Shown one piece after another: positions 28,701 through 37,700 of a DNA stretch of 64,000 nucleotides. Source of the stretch: Acanthaster planci. Its lineage: Eukaryota > Echinodermata > Asteroidea > Valvatida > Acanthasteridae. A model generated the notes under the pieces. It saw only the letters and a program-made list of their open reading frames with translations, was not told the DNA's origin and searched no databases. The number at the start of each line of letters is the position of its first letter. Positions within the stretch are counted from its first letter, which is position 1. The translations under genes and the position numbers were made by a program. The stretch is from NCBI RefSeq assembly GCF_001949145.1, contig NW_019091542.1, positions 351,992 through 415,991 of the forward strand. The letters run 5' to 3'.

Positions 28701-31700
28701 AGCGTCACATCAAGCTCACATGTCCCCTTTCTCCTAGCAACGAACAAACTCTGCAGTCGATGTATCCATGCAAATGTACATCTCCATGGAATCACACGAA
28801 TCTCGTCATTTACACACAGAACCGGTATATTGTAACCACTGCATGTACACATAAAGGACTGATATTATGGAACACAAAAATACATGTCCAAGAACCAATT
28901 AAACTTGTCAGGCATGTGTGCACTATGAGTCACCTTCCCTTGAACCATGTCCGTAAGACAACAAATGAAATTTTCACAAAAGTCAGCAACAAAACCCATT
29001 GCATCTGTCGAAAAGAACATTTGAAGAACAAAAAGGAACATGTACCCTACATGTACCAGTGTTGTGCATGTACCTCCGGTCATGCAGGTATGTAGACAAG
29101 GACACATTTAAGTAGTCAGAAACAAAGCTAATCTTATACGTATTTTCTCACCTTCTCTGTGACGTGAGGACTGTCCCCTTCGGAGGTGGGGAGACGACAG
29201 GATGGGGGAGGGTTTCTACGTAAAGGTACACATCAGTGTTTAAATCCCAAGAAATTTGGCACATCCCTCTTTTTTTTCCCAGCTTCACTGAGCCCTGCAG
29301 AGGCAGCACGCGTCATTCTTCAAACTGTTCCCGCAAAATATATGAACTTTTTGAAAGCCTAAACGGTACAACATGCGGTACACGTACATGTAAAGCCAGT
29401 CATATATGCACCAACATGTTTGACCTCGAAAACACTGACAGGGTCAATAGAGACGTAAATTGAACGTGTCTATGACCTCCTAAAACAAACTACGACATAC
29501 ACATGCATGTGTATTCATCCCCTATATAATACACACCTGGTTTAATACCGTGCAAAGATGCTGGTCAGTCCATTTCTGTGTTGTGGCAGCCCAGAAACTG
29601 GTACGTACATGTACATGTAGGTCGGCATTGAAAATATGAACGGCTAATGTGCACATTTATGCAGAATTTGTTTATTAAATAATTCAGGAAATAATTACAT
29701 GTCCAACTGCCCTGAGTAAGCATGCAATCCTTCCCCCAAAACCAATGAAAACAGCATACTGGTACGCCAATCTTTCTTGTGAAAACACGGCATTTGTATG
29801 AACATGTACATTGTATATTCATATACATGTACAGACTGCCAGTGGGCATTTCCAGAAACTAAAAAATTCCAAGCTACGCAAGAATACAAAAGTAAAGAAC
29901 ATGTCAATTTGAATGGAGCACTTTGTGCCAGAGAAACAGGGAAATTCATACATGTGAGAATATCATATGGACATAATCTGAAAACCTACAAGTGTACCGT
30001 AGAAGACATGATACTGTAGAAAGTTGCAAAGTTTACACTAGAGGGAATGTTTGTGCCTGCCAACTTTGCCAATTCGGGAGTTTTCAAAATAGAATTTAGT
30101 GATTCAAGGGAAAAACATTTCTGGCACATTTCAAATAACTGAAAAATTTTCATCTACATGTACGCTGAAGATGATGCCCAGAAAAACCATGTACATGTAC
30201 TTTGTACCTAAGCTTTCCTTTAATTTAAACCGAGACAACTACCATAAGACGACAGTTATTATCAACATATACACACAATATGGAATACCTGTACTCAGAT
30301 GCCACCGAGGCATATTGATAAAAAACACAACTAGCAACACTCTAAACACTGATACTTTAAGTGTAATAAACTCTGGCAGATTTATTACCATAAGCCCATG
30401 CTTTTAGAAAGCGGTGGTTGTTATTTTGCCTGGGCACTCCATACCCAAATGACATTTTAGTATAAATAAATCCTACATGGTGGTTTTAACATTCTAAAAT
30501 GCTACTCACGTGTTGGAGCACCCAAATCACAAGTGATAACCCAAAAGGGAATCACACGTACTCCGGCTCACTTGGCAAGGATTGAGTAAGACGGGGAGCT
30601 TTTCTCCCTGTCGTGGAGAGGAGGGTGTGCGTGACGTAAACAAGCAAGCGCCCATAATAGAGACACTGTAAGACGGCAGCACCGTTCATCGTGCAGGATC
30701 CAAACTCCCGTTACACAATCAATCTAAGTGCCACTAAAAGCGAGTGTTCTGTGTGCGGCGTCTGTTACCCAAGTCACCGCGTGCCAAAATCAATGGGATT
30801 TTGAACCCTCAAAACCACTCCAGTCCAAGACTACGCGGCTCCCACACCGGTTGGGTTGCAATGGAGGTGAAGATATGGTAACTTACAGTCCCCAGGACAC
30901 GGTGTCCTTTCTTTACACATGTACCACACATGTACCTCTGCATCTGTCAATTCTACACCCAATTAGTTGGACTCCACATCTCAGCTTAGAAAATCCAAAA
31001 AAAATTAGCCTTCTATTCTTGAATCATGTTCCAGTTGCTCCTAAACATCTGGTTTTACAGTTCAGGGGAACGCATTTCAAAAAGGGAGGGGGGAAGATGC
31101 AAAGGTTTTATGAACGTTTATTTCAAAATGACACTGGATCATGAGGAGATTGGCTAAGAAACCAAGGCACGAGCGAGAAAATAAGCCGACAGATCTGCAT
31201 GCCAAGAAAGAGAGATCATCAAACGCTTGTAAGCATTGTGAAAAAACTCTGTCATGCCAACAGTTTCTGAACAACTCAACTGTATTATTTCTTGTCTGTG
31301 TCAGGCACAGAACTTTACTTCCTTATGAGAACAACACTTGTTGAGTGATATCCAATCATCAGTGGTTCAGTTCTTAATACACTCAGCATCTTGGCTTCTA
31401 TTCTTGGATTCTATCTTTCGACGGCTACCCAGAATATGCCCTTCTCAACAACTACCAAACTGAAAAACAAATCTGAGCATTTCATATCTGATGCAAGATC
31501 TTCCTCATTAATACCTTGGAAGTCAGATCTCGAGGAAAAACACACCTTGCCCTGTACTTCACAAACACGTGGGAAGAGGAGAAATGCGTCAACACGACAG
31601 GGAATTCATTCTGTGGTGGCTGCCGGGGCGCGCCGGGCAAATCTATTTATTGCTGATGTCAATCAATGACCTTTTCCTGTGGAATTCTTGTTTGTCTAAA

Positions 31701-34700
31701 GATATCCTCAGGAGCGAGGAGACAGATAAAAAAAAATGCAGCTACAAAACACATCTGGAGGGTTTCTCTACCTCTGGGTACTTGAAAAACACCCCAATGG
31801 AAATTGATACTGGGTTAATTTGTGTGGGGGGGAGGTTTCAATTACATCTCTCTCTCTTACATGGAAACCTACATGTAAATGTTCTGAATGGAAAGCAAGA
31901 TGATTACAAAATTCTGATTTAAGAGACTTTTATTTCTATCCTAAGCTCTGGAAAAGGTTAATGTATACTATGGTAATGACTAGAAACTGCACGGAAAAAA
32001 ATACCAAAAGCCAAGATGTAATTGAAACAAGGTAATGAAGAAAATTTCTTCAAAATGTTATTTTGAAGACACCCAAGTGATCTCAAACAAAATTGAAAGT
32101 CGGGCCAACTCCATTAAAGTTTGGATGTACACTGTAATTCACATGCCCCCACAAGTTTACTACCATTTTTGGATCAGAGAGATTCTTTCCCTTTCAAGTA
32201 CAACTAATTTGCCTCAAAGCAGGAACGCATACATGTACTGTCAGCAACCATGCCCTTGCCAAGTGGAACAGGACTTGCTTCAATCTGGCAGGACTGCATT
32301 GTCCATCTCCGGCAGTAGTCCACAATAAGGTGAATTCACCCAATGAACTCCAGTCCTGGGTCTTCATTGAGCGAACCAATGAGGAAGTTACATGTAGCTT
32401 CATTCTATATTTATCGACAGTGATTCCATAACCAACTCCTGACTTTTGTTCTTGGCCAAGGGGAGCCCATTCAACAGAAATTTATGGACTAGATGGACTA
32501 AATCTTTTGGATTTTGATCAAGCAACTTTGTAATGTTAGTCTCCAACCCGTTCAACAATCAACACCATTCATCTGTCCATTTACTACACGTAAAGGAAAT
32601 GTGCGTACTGTACGTTTCTTGTGAAAATTTCAAAATGCAATGCCATTCAGATCTCTCCGATAGTTGTATGCCTCCAGGCCAGGTTCCCATGCCAACCTAC
32701 CCACAAGGGACAGACTAGTGCTTTGCTTTGCAAGGCCAACTAGAATCGGCATTTAATGAAGTTCCTCTGCAGCCGAAAGAATAATTGACCAGTTTCTTGT
32801 CCCAATCGGGGTTCCTTTTTCCAGACCTGCCTCTTTTTTTCCCTTTTAACTCCTTTTTTGGTTGAATTTCCAACATACATGTATTTTTACTGTTTCCTGA
32901 GTTTTAGTCAAATATGTGACAAAGTAGAATTTGTAGACCCGTCTCCGTCTTCTGAAGGTACTGGAGTATTCAACCATTTTATGTTTTGCAATTTAACCCC
33001 CAGAGGTTGATTCTCTTCCCATTTTTCAGAAAAAAAAATCATTTCATATAAAATATTTTGTTTCTTAGAGAGCGCAGAAAACATAGATCCCTCTCATTTG
33101 GACGTCATCTTTGTAGGAATATTGACACTGCTTCTACAACACCATCCGGTGCATGCTCGCACGGTGTGCAAAATATTCTTAAAGTTCTCACAAGCATGCT
33201 GATCCAAATATGCTCGAAATACGGTGCAGCCGATGCACATCACGAAAATTGACGTACAAAATGCCGAAGCACGTGGCAATCTGAAGGAAGTGGTGTCACT
33301 TGAGAGAGAGACCTGTACTGAATATGATAGCAATGTGCACTGTCTTTGCATCTCTCATTGGTTCGTACATGTATGTCACAACGATGCATTCTGGCATCAT
33401 TACTGAACTTGTCACCAACATGTTAAGAGTTGACTGGAGAAATGCAGCGTGACCAACTCTTTGATTGAAAGAAGTCCTACAAATGAAGGTTTCCATTATT
33501 TTAAACAGTTAGCCCAGGTGGTGCACTAACCAACAACCTTTAACAGTGCAGCCACTGAGCTTAACAGGGTCAGCTGATTAAGTCAGTTCAAATTAACAGT
33601 GGCTATAATTTCTTAAGACACGAAACAGCAGTTCATAGTGTCTTCAACTCACACCACTCAAAAATCAGTTGGTTTTAACAGTTCAAATTTATGTCAATCT
33701 TGCCCTAAAACTACCTTTTCAGATTTGAGTCACTAGACAATAAAAAACAAGGCAAAATAACAACCTCTCAAAAACATCTTTTTGTCACGAAGATTTGCAG
33801 CGTACCATTTTTTTAAAAAAAGACGTTTACTCACCACAAGTAATTCGGAGGCCTCCAAGATGAGACAGTCAGCACCCCTTCGCCCACTGCCCAACGTCCG
33901 CTTGCCAAAGCTACAGGCAAAAGGGATGAAGAAAAACCAGGGTCAAGGTGGCCCTTTTGTGTCGCTGCTTATCCCGTCAGCGTATTACTGTTGCGACGGA
34001 AGCGGCAACAGAAATGGCAACGGGGGAGAGAGGGGTTGGAGACAAACACTCGGGGCGTGTGTGCGTACAGACACCCCGAAACAAACAAGCGTGGTGAGGT
34101 GCTGAAGCATGTATGATCAGTCCGACACGATCTCATCAGAGATGGAGGAAAAAAACGGCACAACACGCCAGCATATTTCCACTCAACACGGAGGCTCTTG
34201 ATGGCACGGCAATCTGTAACTCCAGTTCATGGAGAAACTGCTTTTCCAGAAAATGCCTTGTTCACATAGACACTGCGGCATATGCCAACGAACATGGAGA
34301 TGCACTGGCACAAAAAGAAACACTTAAAAGGCGCATACTTCTAGTGTTTACACAACCGAGGTTAAAAGAACATAAATACCGAGTGCGCCGGGTAGCTTGT
34401 GTATGCGAGTGAAATGGCAGGTTGTAATTGCTTCAGTACACATATGATATATGTGTGGACATCCATGCCAACAGAGTGGTAACTATAGGACTACAGACAG
34501 TTGTGCATGTTTAGATTATTTGCCTCAGATTTCAAATGCTGTCGTTCAGGCCCTGCTGTTAACAGGTGCTTCAATAAAGTGGACTTCAAAACACCTGTAA
34601 ATAAATCTGTTTTGATAAAGGTAAATTAACATAGTACTAATGTATGCAAAAATGTTTCGTGTCACATGTCATGTGTCACGTGTCACTTAACAAAGACATT

Positions 34701-37700
34701 TTTGTGTCCTTGCTGCAAGCTTCAAATGTGCGACATTTGAAAAGAAATTTTGTACACTACAAAAAAATTCTGGTGTAAGAAAAAAAGGTATCCAACATAA
34801 TCTGTTCAGAAATTGAGTTTTTGCTGGTTCATTGTTTCAAAGTGTACATGTACATGTAAGCTCTCAAAACAAGGAAGTTTACAGGTTAATTTTACATTGC
34901 TCCATATGTAGACATCAAAACCCCTTCTGAATCACAAAGTACCATAATATAACGCTGACGAGTGACTGGTCCTACTTTGAAGATTATTCTCTTGATTGGG
35001 TAAGCACTTGTCAGTAAATAACATGACTCATACTCAAAACATGGCATGGGCATGAAAGTGAAATTCATTGAATAGCCCCAAAACAAGCTTGTTTAGTCAG
35101 TGGCTATGCATTTAATGTACCTTTTGACTACAGAGGGCAGCACATCAGGCGGCAATGGCACCTGAGATTTGTTTCTTGGGAGAAAGAAAAAAGATTCACG
35201 TTTGAAACTCGATCTTACCTGCTCCGTGGGAGGAACATGGCCTGGTCGATGAAGACAGAGCCCGACAGGAGGATGTACCAACAAGAACTACGATCATCTC
35301 GACTGCAGACAGGTGATTAAAAGATGACCAAACGTTAGTCGCGAAACAAGCACGCTGACCCGCTCAAATTGATTTGGATGTGTCGGTGTGCAAACTTTAT
35401 CACTTAAGAGGCAATTATGGGTTTCTGTTCTGGATTTGTGCTAGGTATGGAATGACAGGAGAGTTAGACACAACTACACAGGCTCTGACTCTCAGAGAAA
35501 GTATTTACTAGAATTCAATAATAACTCTTATTACCATTTCTAGAAGGGCTGTTGACAATTTCTCAGTCACAATTCCTATTTCAAGTAAAAAAACACCCAA
35601 GGCATGCCTTTTCGCTCATGAAGTGTCTGGACATCGATTGGCCATCCTGGCAATTCTGGACACCCTGTTATACGTACGTATATGTACGTCTTCTATAAAA
35701 GTAGATTCAGATATATCCACTTTTCAAGTGGTCAATAAGGTGACCGTGGTGCTGCACACAACCATACCACACATGTACATGTAAGTGATATTGTCACATC
35801 ACCAATAGTCCACATGCATGGTACAATGTACATGTACACTTCTTCTGGGAAAAAAAATTTCCGTGCTTCATTACAAACACCGGTTCGGTAGTGTACACTT
35901 GTACCAGTAAATCTACCATGCACTGGAGGTCAAATGGATAAATGTAATTTAATTGGCAGCCAACCCTACCCTGCATGTACATGCCGGCTACATGTCTGCA
36001 AGATACAGTGTGTATGGAGTCACTGTGTACATCTGTTCAGAAATTCCCCTCAACGGGTTTTATCATCCATTCAGTACGCTAAGCAATGTGTTCCTGCTTA
36101 GGGCCTTTTCTCAATTGGGCCTGAGGACAGCGCCAGTAACCAAACAAAGTGACTCTTGCCCCTTCAGGCTGTGACAGCTGATAAGTGATATTTCAAATCC
36201 CCCACTGATAAATGATTGTATGAACAGCTGAGAGGAGACAAGCAACAGTGAGTCACAGCTTGGCCACTTGTCCAAATAAAAAAACCAAGAAACGGGTCAA
36301 AGTGTTCGTCACAGTCTGTTGAACACAACAGTATCAAACACAACTTGAGTGGGAGAACCCATACCCTGAACAATGAATCCACACATGATTAAACCACGTT
36401 CTTTACAGTAATTGCTAATTGTAACAATTCAAAAATACTCTTCTTTTTCCCTCTATTATGTTCGTTGACTTCCACGTCAACTTTCAATTCACTGTTTACG
36501 GGATATTTGGTATGTAAGCAATGACAATGTACAGATTGAAACTCTCTTAAAAAGTGCCCCAGAGAAATATACAAAAGCTCAATACGTCTGCAATAAAGTC
36601 AATTTTCAAGCAATGTCAGAAAGGACTTTTTTTATTACAACACGAGGGATTTCAATGCATAAGTACAATGTACATGTACATCCACAGTTTGTCAAATCTG
36701 CTTGCTTCGAGAATTATGAAGATTTTGGGATGGAACAGAGTGTGGTGGGAGAACTTCAACATTCCAGACATCGACACGTCTCAGAACCTTGCTGCAATTC
36801 AGAGAAACTGCAAGCCAGAAAGAATTATGCTACATCCTGTAACGCTGCTTCCTCAACTGGGAACTTGGGCAGGATATGCTTTACACAGACAACAGTACAA
36901 CATTTCAACATGGTTTGGCCATTACCACATCCAGGGTCGGGAAAGCTGCATGTACATTTGGAGCAACACTGCTGCAATAGCTCGTACAAAATTGCAGCAA
37001 TAATAAATGTACTTGGCACAATGTTTATTGCTGTATTAAGCACAATATTTCTGCTTTAACCCTCCTTTACTGTTCGACAATTCCTTCCACTTCTCCTACA
37101 AATGTCAATTGACTGATTTTGACTGATAGGACAACTGTGTTGAGAATGCATCTCTGCGTACATGTACATGTGCATTATCTGCACAATATTTGTTACATTT
37201 CTGTTTCAGTTATGTGGCTAACACATGTATCACGTTCACATTCAGTGGTGATAGACACCAGAAACTGGCTCAGGAATTGTTTTCAGATGCCCTTACTAAC
37301 CAGTATAAGATGTCGTTGGCCTCCCGCTTGATGTACTGGACATTTTTGGCGATTTCTCGCAAGGCTGGCTCACGGAGACACCTTAAGGCTTCCAAGGTAT
37401 GTAGGAAGGAAATAATGTAATCCAGATCCTACAGGACAGAAGTAAATGAAAAAACGTAATTATTGATGCAATTATTAGTATAGGTTGGACACATGAACGT
37501 ACACATGTACATGTACGTGACTGTAGATGTTATTCATGCTATTTTTCTGTTTTGTCAGCTTTTTTATCATTAAAAGCAACTGAACCTGTCTTATACAGCC
37601 ACACTTTAGAAAGTAACACTTCAGATGTTGAATCAAAACCTGAGACAGTGACTACAATCAATGCAAAAACCCATAATTCAATTCAAAATATTGGAATAAC